Notes under the pieces: generated by a model
Seen by the model: only the letters and a program-made list of their open reading frames with translations
Database searches by the model: none
Told to the model about the DNA's origin: nothing
Made by a program: the position numbers and the translations under genes
Source of the DNA: Aequorivita sp.
GTDB taxonomy: Bacteria > Bacteroidota > Bacteroidia > Flavobacteriales > Flavobacteriaceae
Assembly (NCBI GenBank): GCA_002715485.1
Contig: PAZL01000040.1
Span: forward strand, 42,607 to 106,606
Reading direction: 5' to 3'
Length of the DNA stretch: 64,000 nucleotides
Part shown: positions 46,930 to 56,507 of the stretch, piece by piece
How positions within the stretch are numbered: the first letter of the stretch is position 1
Layout: each line of letters begins with the position of its first letter

Positions 46930-49134
46930 ATGACAGAAGCCGCATTAGAAGAAGAGAAAAAGGAGCTCGCAAAGCAGTATAAGCAGTTGCTCAAGATCAG
47001 TTATCGCACCCTCACAAAAGACGATAAAAAACTGATTCGCAGCGCGTTTGATCTTGCTGTTGATGCTCACAAAGAACAACGTCGCAAAAGTGGCGAAGCC
47101 TATATTTTTCACCCTATTGCAGTCGCAAAAATTGTAGCCTCAGAGATTGGCCTCGATGCCACAAGCATAGCCGCAGCGCTTTTGCACGATGTGGTTGAGG
47201 ACACCGAATATTCGCTCGAGGATATTGAACGCATGTTTGGCACTATTGTAGCCCGCATTGTGGACGGACTTACCAAGATTGCGCACATTAACATGTCTGA
47301 AGACGTTTCCATGCAAGCCGAAAACTTTCGGAAAATGCTTCTTACGTTAAATGAAGACATTCGCGTAATCATCATAAAAATTGCGGACAGGCTGCACAAT
47401 ATGCAAACCATGGATAGCATGCCGCCAGACAAACAACGGAAAATTGCTTCTGAAACACTTTACATTTACGCCCCACTTGCCCACCGCATTGGACTTTATA
47501 ACATAAAAACCGAACTGGAGGATCTCGGTTTGAAATTCACAGAGCCTGATGTTTACGCCGATATTCTAAGCCGAATAAAGGAAAGTAAAGAAGAACAGGA
47601 CGCCTACATTGAAGCATTCAACAAAGTAATAAAAAGTTCACTGGATGCCGAAAATTTGGAATATGAAATTAAAGGCCGACCAAAATCTATCTTCTCTATC
47701 CGAAGGAAAATGCTTGCGCAAAACGTAAGTTTTGATGAAGTTTATGACAAATTTGCGGTGCGGATAATTTATAAAAGTGCGCCCGAAAATGAAAAATTCT
47801 TCGCCTGGAAGATTTATTCCATTGTAACAGATCATTTTCGCCCAAATCCTATTCGCTTACGTGATTGGATTTCTTCACCAAAATCAACAGGTTACGAAGC
47901 TCTACACATTACCGTCATGGGCCCGAAAGGCCGCTGGGTAGAAGTGCAAATTCGCAGCGAACGGATGAACGAGATTGCCGAAAAAGGTTTTGCCGCGCAC
48001 TACAAATACAAAAACAAGGAAAAGGACGACGGCGGACTTGAAAACTGGTTGAACAAACTGCAAGACACGCTGGAAAATTCAGAAATAAGTGCCGTAGATT
48101 TTGTAGAGGAATTTAAACTTAATCTCTATGCGAAGGAAATTTTCGTCTTCACCCCGAAAGGAGATTTGTATTCATTACCTAAAGGCGCAACGGCATTGGA
48201 TTTCGCGTTTCATATTCACACCGAAATTGGGATGCACACCCGCGGTACAAAGGTTAACGGAAAGTTGGTTCCATTAAGCCACGAACTTAAAAGTGGCGAC
48301 CAAGTGGAAGTTATCACCTCAGAAAATGCAAAGCCTACCGCAAACTGGCTGAATTACGCGACCACGGGCCGGGCACGATCCAAAATCAAATCTTCGCTGA
48401 AAGATGAAAAGAAACAGCTTGCAGAAGAAGGAAAGGTCGTTTTGGCAAGAAAATTAAAGTCTTTAAAAATAAATCTGGACGACACTACGATCAACCAACT
48501 TGTGGTTTTCTTTAAAGTGAAAACAAGCTTGGATTTGTACTACCGCGTGGGCGCAGGAATTATCGACAATCAAAAACTGAAGGATTTTGCCGCTTCACGT
48601 AGCAACGCCTTTATCAGTTTCTTCAAGAATAGAATCAGAAAGCCAGACAAGCCCGAGGATGTTAATAAAGAAGAAATTACAGAGAAGTTAGACCAGCTTG
48701 TTTTCGGGAAAAACGAAGATAAGTTGGATTATAAAATGGCAAATTGTTGCAACCCCATTCCAGGTGATGATGTTTTTGGTTTTGTAACCGTTAACGAAGG
48801 CATAAAAGTTCACAAGACCAACTGTCCTAACGCATTGCAACTACAGAGCAATTACAGCTACCGCATTATGCCCGCAAAGTGGATTGACAGTACACAGCGT
48901 GAATTTAAAGCCGTGCTGAATATTTCAGGAATTGATACTATTGGATTGGTAAATGAAGTGACAAAAGTAATTTCAAACAACCTTCACATAGATATGAAAA
49001 GTGTTCACTTTGATAGTAATGACGGGGTTTTTACGGGTAAAATTGTTGTCGTGGTAAAAAACAAGTCCATTCTTAACAACCTTGTGGAAAACATCAAAAA
49101 AATAAACGGAATTGATAAAGTTACTAGAGCATAA
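46930..49134 (+). CDS. RelA/SpoT bifunctional (p)ppGpp synthetase/hydrolase
   Basis: HD domain 'HPIAVAKIVASEIGLDATSIAAALLHDVVEDTEYSLEDIE', synthetase 'RIIYKSAPENEKFFAWKIYSIVTDHFRPNPIRLRDWISSPKSTGYEALHITVMGPKGRWVEVQIRS', TGS, ACT; ORF track start 46888, MTEAALEEEKK at 46930 more plausible. Confidence 0.94.
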   Translation: MTEAALEEEKKELAKQYKQLLKISYRTLTKDDKKLIRSAFDLAVDAHKEQRRKSGEAYIFHPIAVAKIVASEIGLDATSIAAALLHDVVEDTEYSLEDIERMFGTIVARIVDGLTKIAHINMSEDVSMQAENFRKMLLTLNEDIRVIIIKIADRLHNMQTMDSMPPDKQRKIASETLYIYAPLAHRIGLYNIKTELEDLGLKFTEPDVYADILSRIKESKEEQDAYIEAFNKVIKSSLDAENLEYEIKGRPKSIFSIRRKMLAQNVSFDEVYDKFAVRIIYKSAPENEKFFAWKIYSIVTDHFRPNPIRLRDWISSPKSTGYEALHITVMGPKGRWVEVQIRSERMNEIAEKGFAAHYKYKNKEKDDGGLENWLNKLQDTLENSEISAVDFVEEFKLNLYAKEIFVFTPKGDLYSLPKGATALDFAFHIHTEIGMHTRGTKVNGKLVPLSHELKSGDQVEVITSENAKPTANWLNYATTGRARSKIKSSLKDEKKQLAEEGKVVLARKLKSLKINLDDTTINQLVVFFKVKTSLDLYYRVGAGIIDNQKLKDFAASRSNAFISFFKNRIRKPDKPEDVNKEEITEKLDQLVFGKNEDKLDYKMANCCNPIPGDDVFGFVTVNEGIKVHKTNCPNALQLQSNYSYRIMPAKWIDSTQREFKAVLNISGIDTIGLVNEVTKVISNNLHIDMKSVHFDSNDGVFTGKIVVVVKNKSILNNLVENIKKINGIDKVTRA

Positions 49135-49142
49135 ATTTTAAG

Positions 49143-49150
49143 TAACTTTG
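49143..49150 (+). promoter_or_regulatory. Putative -7 box TAACTTTG upstream of Fur-family gene
   Basis: Exact TAnnTTTG match 11 nt before ATG 49162; no well-spaced TTG seen upstream. Confidence 0.4.
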
Positions 49151-49161
49151 CAATCTTAATT

Positions 49162-49635
49162 ATGAGTTCAAAAACAGATATAAACAATCAGGCTATCGTA
49201 AAGAACGTATTTACAGGTTTTCTTGAGGAAAAAGGACACCGTAAAACACCGGAACGCTATGCCATACTTCAGGAAATTTATGACCACGATGACCATTTTG
49301 ATATTGAGTCACTGTACATAAATATGAAGAATAAAAATTACCGTGTAAGCCGCGCCACCCTTTACAATACTATTGAATTACTTTTGGAGTGCGGTTTGGT
49401 GCGCAAACACCAGTTTGGTCAAAACCAGGCGCATTACGAAAAATCATACTTTGATCGCAACCATGACCACGTTATTCTTTCAAACGGAGATGTGATTGAG
49501 TTTTGCGACCCGAGAATACACAGTATCAAAAAAACCATTGAAGAGGTTTTTAATATAGAAATAACCAACCATTCACTTTATTTCTACGGAAATAGAAAAA
49601 CATCCGCCAATACCGATAGCGGGAACAATCAATAA
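49162..49635 (+). CDS. Fur family transcriptional regulator, CxxC-less
   Basis: '[59 protein letters not shown]'; '[15 protein letters not shown]' where canonical Fur has CxxC. Confidence 0.9.
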   Translation: MSSKTDINNQAIVKNVFTGFLEEKGHRKTPERYAILQEIYDHDDHFDIESLYINMKNKNYRVSRATLYNTIELLLECGLVRKHQFGQNQAHYEKSYFDRNHDHVILSNGDVIEFCDPRIHSIKKTIEEVFNIEITNHSLYFYGNRKTSANTDSGNNQ

Positions 49636-49641
49636 AAAATT

Positions 49642-50913
49642 ATGGCAGTAGACTTACTACTTGGATTGCAGTGGGGCGACGAAGGCAAAGGAAAAATTGT
49701 TGATGTCCTTACAAAAGACTATGATATAATCGCTCGTTTTCAAGGCGGGCCAAACGCAGGCCACACTTTGGAGTTCGACGGACACAAGCACGTGCTTCAC
49801 ACTATCCCGAGTGGAATTTTCCACGAAGGTACTATCAATTTGGTGGGCAACGGCGTTGTGATTGATCCCGTAATTTTTAAAAGAGAGCTGGACAACCTTG
49901 CAAAATTCAATTTAGATATCAAAAAGAGCCTCTTGATTTCGCGAAAGGCACACCTTATCTTACCAACTCACCGTTTGCTTGATGCTGCTTCGGAAGCTTC
50001 AAAAGGAAAAGCAAAAATTGGCTCAACGCTTAAGGGTATTGGTCCCACTTATATGGACAAGACAGGCCGAAACGGAATACGTGTGGGTGACCTGGAAATG
50101 GATAACTGGCAGGAGAAATACCGCGCTTTGGCAGATAAGCACGAAGCGATGATTGATTTTTACAATGTGGATGTACAGTACGATTTAGCAGACCTTGAAG
50201 CAGAATTCTTCAAAGCGGTTGAAGTATTAAAATCCCTTACTTTTATTGATAGTGAGGAGTATTTACACCAAGCGCAACAAAATGGTAAAACTATTCTGGC
50301 AGAAGGTGCACAGGGTTCTTTGCTGGATATAGATTTTGGAACATATCCGTTTGTAACCTCATCAAACACTACAGCTGCAGGAGCTTGTACCGGTTTAGGT
50401 GTTGCTCCCGGAAAAATCAAGGAAGTTTTCGGAATATTTAAAGCCTACACCACCCGAGTGGGCAGCGGCCCCTTCCCTACCGAGCTTTTTGACGAAGCTG
50501 GCGAGATCATGGGGCGTGTGGGCAATGAATTTGGCGCAACCACAGGGCGTCCGCGCCGTTGCGGCTGGTTGGACTTGGTAGCACTTCGCTATGCAGTTCA
50601 AGTGAATGGAGTTACCCAATTGATTATGATGAAAGGCGACGTTTTGAGCGGCTTTGATACCCTTAAAGTATGTACTGCCTATAATTATAAAGGAGAAACA
50701 ATTCAGCATTTTCCATATAATATTGAAGCCGAAAATGTAACTCCCGTTTATACAGAAATGAAAGGCTGGCAGGCAGATTTAACCAAAATGACTGAAGCTT
50801 CACAAATACCTCAAGCCTTGAACGATTATATCGATTTCTTGGAAAAGGAACTGGAAGTTCCAATTAAAATTGTTTCCGTAGGACCAGACAGAAAGCAAAC
50901 TATCCATCGGTAA
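49642..50913 (+). CDS. purA: Adenylosuccinate synthase
   Basis: 'VDLLLGLQWGDEGKGKIVDVLTKDYDIIARFQGGPNAGHTLEFDGHKHVLHTIPSGI'. Confidence 0.97.
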   Translation: MAVDLLLGLQWGDEGKGKIVDVLTKDYDIIARFQGGPNAGHTLEFDGHKHVLHTIPSGIFHEGTINLVGNGVVIDPVIFKRELDNLAKFNLDIKKSLLISRKAHLILPTHRLLDAASEASKGKAKIGSTLKGIGPTYMDKTGRNGIRVGDLEMDNWQEKYRALADKHEAMIDFYNVDVQYDLADLEAEFFKAVEVLKSLTFIDSEEYLHQAQQNGKTILAEGAQGSLLDIDFGTYPFVTSSNTTAAGACTGLGVAPGKIKEVFGIFKAYTTRVGSGPFPTELFDEAGEIMGRVGNEFGATTGRPRRCGWLDLVALRYAVQVNGVTQLIMMKGDVLSGFDTLKVCTAYNYKGETIQHFPYNIEAENVTPVYTEMKGWQADLTKMTEASQIPQALNDYIDFLEKELEVPIKIVSVGPDRKQTIHR

Positions 50914-50925
50914 TCAAATTTTCTG

Positions 50926-52716
50926 TTGATATTTTCGTTGCTAATGAAAAATAATTCTTTTTTGAAAATATCATCTTTCATAATTGTAGGTATCTTTTTT
51001 TTCTTCGCAATCCAGCTTTCCGCGCAAGAAAAACAAAAGGTGGATATACAGTCTGGATACCTTGAAATAAGGCCTGAATTTCCCGATGCCGCCATTTACA
51101 CAAAAGACGAAACCGGACAGGTGTATATTGTGCACGAAGGGGTGGAAATGTGGTGCGACCAGGCTTTTGTTTATCTGAAAAATAATTTTGTAAAAGCTTA
51201 CGGCGACGTGCGTATAACACAAGGCGACACCGTTTCAATGAATAGTAAATACGCTGAATACAACGGAAACACACAATTTGCCTTTGCCAGCGGCGATGTG
51301 GTTTTAACCGAACCAAAAACTACCCTACAGACCGACACCCTTTATTTCGACAGAATAAAACAACAGGCCTATTACCGAACAGGCGGAACGGTCCGCGATA
51401 CAGCAAGCGTTTTAACAAGCCGCACAGGCAGGTATTTTGCCGAAAGCAAAAAGTACCAGTTTCTTCAAAATGTAAAAATTGTAAACCCGAAATATACCGT
51501 TAATAGCAACCAACTCGATTTTTATTCAGAAACGGGAGATGCTTACCTCTATGGCCCTTCAACGATTGTAAGTGAAACCAGTACAGTATACTGCGAACGC
51601 GGTTATTACGATACACGTGGCGATACTGGGTATTTCGTAAAAAATTCAAAAGTAGATTATGAAAACAGAACACTTTATGGGGATAGTATCTATTTTGACC
51701 GAAATAAAAGCTTTGCCTCAGCCACAAACAATATTCGGGTGCTGGACACTATGAATAAAAGTGTTATCCGTGGGCATTATGCCGAAGTTTTCCGTGAAAA
51801 AGATTCTGTTTTTATAACAAAAAGAGCCGTAGCAATAACCGTTCGCGATGGTGATTCTATTTATGTACATGCAGATACTTTGCGGGTAACGGGCAAACCA
51901 GCTAATAGAATTGTAAAAGGCTTTTATCGTGCTAGGCTATTTAAACCAGGAAAAGTAGGCGACGATCCCACAAGCGGAAAGTGCGACAGTATTTATGTAA
52001 ATGAAAAAAGAGGGATTACAAAACTCTTGCGAAATCCTGTTTTATGGAGTGGTGAAAACCAAATGATTGGCGACACCATTCACATTCTCTCAGACACAAT
52101 TACAGATAAACTTGACACACTTAAAGTTTTCAACAATGCATTTTTGGTACAAAAAGACAGCTTAGGTTATAATCAAGTTAAGGGTGAACGGCTTATCGGG
52201 TTATTTACGAATAATGAACTGGACACCGTGAATATCAACAAAAATGCGCAGGTAATTTATTATTCCCGAGACGACAATGAAAAATTAGTTGGAATAAATA
52301 ATACGGTCTCCAGCTCCATTCAAATGTATTTGGAAGAGCAGCAGATTACCGGAATCCGGTTTATTAAAAAGGCTGATGGAAAAGTATATCCTCCCTCAAT
52401 GTTGCCTGAAAATGCGAGAATTCTCCCAGGGTTTCAATGGCGGGGCGATGAACGATTGTATTCAGTGGAAGATCTATTCAAAGGAAAACCCGCACCCGTG
52501 CTTCCTAAAATAACCGGAATTCCACTACCTAAGGATGAAGGAGAATTTTTTGAGGATATTCCCGAAGACGAAATTGAACTTCCCGAAGAGTCCAAGCTTT
52601 CTCCGAAAGATTTACAAAACCGGCCAGACGATCCCAAACCCGAAACTTTGGAAAGCGAGGCGAAACGGGATTCCATTCAACAAAAAGTGAACGATTCCAT
52701 TCAACAGGGAAACTAA
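50926..52716 (+). CDS. OstA-like (LptA/LptD N-terminal domain family) LPS-transport protein
   Basis: Repeated OstA beta-strand units 'YLKNNFVKAYGDVRITQGDTVSMNSKYAEYNGNTQFAFASGDVVLTEPKTTLQTDTLYFD'. Confidence 0.87.
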   Translation: MIFSLLMKNNSFLKISSFIIVGIFFFFAIQLSAQEKQKVDIQSGYLEIRPEFPDAAIYTKDETGQVYIVHEGVEMWCDQAFVYLKNNFVKAYGDVRITQGDTVSMNSKYAEYNGNTQFAFASGDVVLTEPKTTLQTDTLYFDRIKQQAYYRTGGTVRDTASVLTSRTGRYFAESKKYQFLQNVKIVNPKYTVNSNQLDFYSETGDAYLYGPSTIVSETSTVYCERGYYDTRGDTGYFVKNSKVDYENRTLYGDSIYFDRNKSFASATNNIRVLDTMNKSVIRGHYAEVFREKDSVFITKRAVAITVRDGDSIYVHADTLRVTGKPANRIVKGFYRARLFKPGKVGDDPTSGKCDSIYVNEKRGITKLLRNPVLWSGENQMIGDTIHILSDTITDKLDTLKVFNNAFLVQKDSLGYNQVKGERLIGLFTNNELDTVNINKNAQVIYYSRDDNEKLVGINNTVSSSIQMYLEEQQITGIRFIKKADGKVYPPSMLPENARILPGFQWRGDERLYSVEDLFKGKPAPVLPKITGIPLPKDEGEFFEDIPEDEIELPEESKLSPKDLQNRPDDPKPETLESEAKRDSIQQKVNDSIQQGN

Positions 52717-53906
52717 TGATAGAAGATTTTTTTAAATACCAAGCGCAAACAACTCCGCATCCGTTAGCGTTGGAAATATCGCATGCCAAAGGAAGTTATA
52801 TTTATGACACTTCTGGTAAAAAACACTTGGATTTTGTGGCGGGAGTTTCTGCATGCACCCTTGGGCATTGCCATCCGCGCGTGGTTTCCGCAATAAAAGA
52901 TCAGGTTGAGAAATATTTGCACGTAATGGTTTATGGCGAATATATTCAAGAAACTGCTGTGGAACTTGCAAAATTGCTTGCTGAACATCTTCCAAAAAAT
53001 TTAAACACAACCTATTTGGTGAACAGCGGCACGGAAGCCATTGAAGGCGCCTTAAAACTCGCCCGCCGCGCAAAAGGGAGAACACAAATTCTTTATGCAA
53101 ACCACGCATACCATGGCAACACCATGGGCTCCATGAGCGTGATGGGCTACGAGGAAAGAAAGAATGCTTTCAAACCTTTGATGCCGGATTGCTTTCCTGT
53201 GAATTTCAATAATGAAGCAGATCTTCAAAAAATAACTTCGGAAACCGCTGCAATTATTCTGGAAACAATTCAAGGTGGCGCAGGCTTTATTCAGCCCGTA
53301 AATGATTATTTAAAAAAAGTGCGTCAACGTTGTGATGAAACTGGAACGCTATTAATTTTAGACGAAATACAACCTGGTTTTGGAAGGACTGGTAAACTTT
53401 TCGCATTTGAACATTTCGGCATTGTACCAGATATTTTGGTAATGGGAAAAGGTATGGGCGGCGGAATGCCTATCGGGGCTTTTACTGCTTCCCACGAAGT
53501 TATGGCGCTGCTTCAGGACAACCCAAAGCTTGGACATATTACCACTTTTGGCGGAAATCCAGTGATTGCGGCTGCCGCTTTGGCAACATTACAGGAATTG
53601 ACGGAAACAGATCTTATTGAACAAACACTTCAGAAGGAAAAACTTTTCAGAAAATTACTAGAACATCCACTAATAAAGGAAGTACGCGGTCGGGGACTGA
53701 TGCTTGCCGCAATGGTGGAAACCCCAGAAATTGCTACCGAAGTAATCCTAGCCTGCAAAGAATTGGGACTGGTACTTTTTTGGCTGCTTTTTGAAGATCG
53801 GGCCATCCGTATTACGCCTCCGCTCACAATAAGCAATGACGAAATTGCAGAAGGATGCAAATTGATTCAAATGGCATTAAATCGAGTCAAATCAAGTCAA
53901 AACTAA
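52716..53906 (+). CDS. Class III aminotransferase (acetylornithine/aspartate aminotransferase family)
   Basis: 'YIYDTSGKKHLDFVAGVSACTLGHCHPRVVSAI', 'LILDEIQPGFGRTGKLFAFEHFGIVPDILVMGKGMGGGMPIGAF'. Confidence 0.92.
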   Translation: MIEDFFKYQAQTTPHPLALEISHAKGSYIYDTSGKKHLDFVAGVSACTLGHCHPRVVSAIKDQVEKYLHVMVYGEYIQETAVELAKLLAEHLPKNLNTTYLVNSGTEAIEGALKLARRAKGRTQILYANHAYHGNTMGSMSVMGYEERKNAFKPLMPDCFPVNFNNEADLQKITSETAAIILETIQGGAGFIQPVNDYLKKVRQRCDETGTLLILDEIQPGFGRTGKLFAFEHFGIVPDILVMGKGMGGGMPIGAFTASHEVMALLQDNPKLGHITTFGGNPVIAAAALATLQELTETDLIEQTLQKEKLFRKLLEHPLIKEVRGRGLMLAAMVETPEIATEVILACKELGLVLFWLLFEDRAIRITPPLTISNDEIAEGCKLIQMALNRVKSSQN

Positions 53907-53993
53907 TCAATTTGCACCAACCCCTTTATTTATAGGGTTTTATGCATTATCTTTCTGTTGATAAGTTCGTTAACAATAAACACGGCATAACTA

Positions 53994-54022
53994 TTGAACT
54001 TGTCATTACATTATTATCTTTA
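53994..54022 (+). promoter_or_regulatory. Putative promoter TTG-N18-TATCTTTA
   Basis: TTG 53994-53996 and TATCTTTA 54015-54022, upstream of TPR gene. Confidence 0.4.
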
Positions 54023-54044
54023 AAATAGAAGAAACCGTTAAACC

Positions 54045-55451
54045 GTGCGTATGCAATTAAGTTCAAACGAGCATAACAACTTCTCGCTGGAAAGATTCGA
54101 ATCTATGCTGAAAACCAACAGCGTTTTATTTTTCGACTCAGAGGAATTTGAAGAGATAGTGCACCACTACCTTGAAAACGGAAAGATTGCACTTGCCAAG
54201 AAAGCGACTAAGCTGGGACTGGAACAACATCCTTCCTCTACAAACCTGAAACTTTTCCAAATAGAAATGTACATTTTTGAAAACCAACTGGACATCGCCG
54301 ATGAACTTTTGGATGAACTGTACCAATTGGAACAAAGCAACGAGGAAATTTATATTCAAAAAGCAAATATTTTCTCTCGTCGCGATATGCACAAAGAGGC
54401 AATCTCACTTTTGGAAAAGGCATTAGAAATAACCGCCGATGAGGCCGATGTGCTTTCATTGCTGGGAATGGAGTATTTATTTCTTGAAGATTATGAAAAT
54501 GCCAAACATTACTTTATGAGATGTCTGGAAGAGGATGAAGAAGATTATTCCGCACTTTACAATATCATATACTGCTTTGAATATTTGGATGAATACGAAG
54601 CAGCAATTGATTATTTGAACGATTTTCTGAACAAAAACCCCTATTGCGAAGTTGCTTGGCACCAAGTGGGAAAACAGTATTATGAACTTAAAGATTACAA
54701 AAAGGCACTTGCTGCCTTTGACTTCGCAATAATAAGCGATGACCGCTTTATTGGCGCATATCTTGAAAAAGGAAAGGTACTGGAAAAACTAAAAAAATAC
54801 GAGGAAGCAATCGAAAGCTACTCCATAACCTTAGGGTTGGACGATCCAACTTCTTATGCATTATTGCGAATAGGAAAATGTTACGAAAAGCTTGGCAACG
54901 CCGAAATGGCAATCCAATTTTACACAAAGTGTGTGGAAGAGGATTCTTTACTCGACAAAGGTTGGATAGCTATCACAGATTTCTACACAAAAAGCAAGCA
55001 ATTTCAGAAAGCCCTTTATTATATAGAAAAAGCTATCAATATTGACAGCGAAAATGTGCTCTACTGGAAGCGTTACGCAAAAATAAATAATAAGCTAAAC
55101 CATTTTGAGGAAGCAGAGGTAGGTTTCCGAAAAGCTTTGGAATTGGGCAATTACGAAATTGAATCTTGGTTGACTCGCGGTGACATTCTAATCAATCTTG
55201 GTGAATTTGAGGCTGCAATAAACAACTTCAACCAAGCTTTGGAATTTTATCCTGAGCATGCTGAGATAGAGTACCGTCTTTCGGGCTTATATTTCACACA
55301 AAGCGAAAATGACAAAGGCACATTTCACCTTAAAAACGCACTAAAATCTGAACCTGAGTATTTGATGATAATTGAAGAACTTTTTCCACAGGTTTACCAA
55401 ATGGAAACTGTTAAGGAAATAATCAAGCAACTCAAAAATCCTTCGCTTTAA
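54045..55451 (+). CDS. Tetratricopeptide repeat protein
   Basis: Multiple TPR units e.g. 'ALSLLGMEYLFLEDYENAKHYFMRCLEEDEEDYSALYNI', 'AWHQVGKQYYELKDYKKALAAFDFAI'; start could be internal. Confidence 0.9.
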   Translation: MRMQLSSNEHNNFSLERFESMLKTNSVLFFDSEEFEEIVHHYLENGKIALAKKATKLGLEQHPSSTNLKLFQIEMYIFENQLDIADELLDELYQLEQSNEEIYIQKANIFSRRDMHKEAISLLEKALEITADEADVLSLLGMEYLFLEDYENAKHYFMRCLEEDEEDYSALYNIIYCFEYLDEYEAAIDYLNDFLNKNPYCEVAWHQVGKQYYELKDYKKALAAFDFAIISDDRFIGAYLEKGKVLEKLKKYEEAIESYSITLGLDDPTSYALLRIGKCYEKLGNAEMAIQFYTKCVEEDSLLDKGWIAITDFYTKSKQFQKALYYIEKAINIDSENVLYWKRYAKINNKLNHFEEAEVGFRKALELGNYEIESWLTRGDILINLGEFEAAINNFNQALEFYPEHAEIEYRLSGLYFTQSENDKGTFHLKNALKSEPEYLMIIEELFPQVYQMETVKEIIKQLKNPSL

Positions 55452-55486
55452 TTTCTGTATTTTTGGGGTTTTAGCAAAATAGACCT

Positions 55487-56476
55487 ATGCCTCAAAGAAA
55501 TTTTCTTCAATATCTAACGGTAACTGCAAAAGGCCTCGCCATGGGCGCTGCCGATGTTGTGCCAGGTGTATCGGGCGGAACGATCGCCTTCATTTCTGGA
55601 ATTTATGAGGAATTGATAGAAACCATCCACAATTTGGATTTTGGCTTTTTCAAAATTTGGAAAAAGGAAGGTTTTTTTAAAGCTTGGAGACACTACAACC
55701 TTGGTTTTCTCTTAGCATTATTTTCAGGTATTTTCATTAGTATTATTTCATTGGCAAAATTGATTACTTGGCTTTTGGATGTGTATCCTATTATGGTCTG
55801 GTCATTCTTTTTCGGTTTGGTGATTGCTAGCATCGTGTATGTGGGGAAACAAATTACCAATTGGCGACTGGCAGTAATCGTAGCAATGATTATAGCTTCG
55901 GTGGCGTCCTATTTAATAACCATCGCAGACCCCGTAGGCTCTCCAGATAGCACGTGGTTTCTCTTCTTTGCTGGCTTTATTGCAATTATTGCAATGATTC
56001 TTCCTGGTATTTCGGGCGCATTTATTCTTTTGCTTCTTGGGGCATATACAACAGTAATTGGTATTGTAACACAATTGGGAGAAGGGATCACAACTTTAAA
56101 CAGCTCCCTAGTTCTGGGCGCCTTAGGTAAACTTTTAATTTTTGCCATTGGTGCTGTTATTGGTTTAAAGGTTTTTTCCAGAGCATTAAACTGGATGTTT
56201 AAACACCACAAAAATTTAATACTTGCTGTGCTTACAGGTTTTATGGTTGGCGCTCTAAATAAGATTTGGCCTTGGAAGGAAGTCTTGCAGTACAGAATGA
56301 ATCATGCCGGGGAACAAGTTCCTTTTATTGAAAGAAGCATACTCCCACAAAATTATGACGGCAATCCAGAGATTTTGTATGCAATCCTTTTTGCAATCAT
56401 TGGTTTTTTGACAATCTTTTTGTTGGAAAGAGTTGCAGTTAAGAAAGTAGCTATAGACGATGGCAAATCCAATTAA
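55487..56476 (+). CDS. DUF368 membrane protein (PopT-like)
   Basis: 'KGLAMGAADVVPGVSGGTIAFISGIYEELIETI', 'GLVIASIVYVGKQI', 'MILPGISGAFILLLLGAYTTVI'. Confidence 0.92.
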   Translation: MPQRNFLQYLTVTAKGLAMGAADVVPGVSGGTIAFISGIYEELIETIHNLDFGFFKIWKKEGFFKAWRHYNLGFLLALFSGIFISIISLAKLITWLLDVYPIMVWSFFFGLVIASIVYVGKQITNWRLAVIVAMIIASVASYLITIADPVGSPDSTWFLFFAGFIAIIAMILPGISGAFILLLLGAYTTVIGIVTQLGEGITTLNSSLVLGALGKLLIFAIGAVIGLKVFSRALNWMFKHHKNLILAVLTGFMVGALNKIWPWKEVLQYRMNHAGEQVPFIERSILPQNYDGNPEILYAILFAIIGFLTIFLLERVAVKKVAIDDGKSN

Positions 56477-56507
56477 TTTAATAACTCAGTAAAACAATTT
56501 CAAAAAA

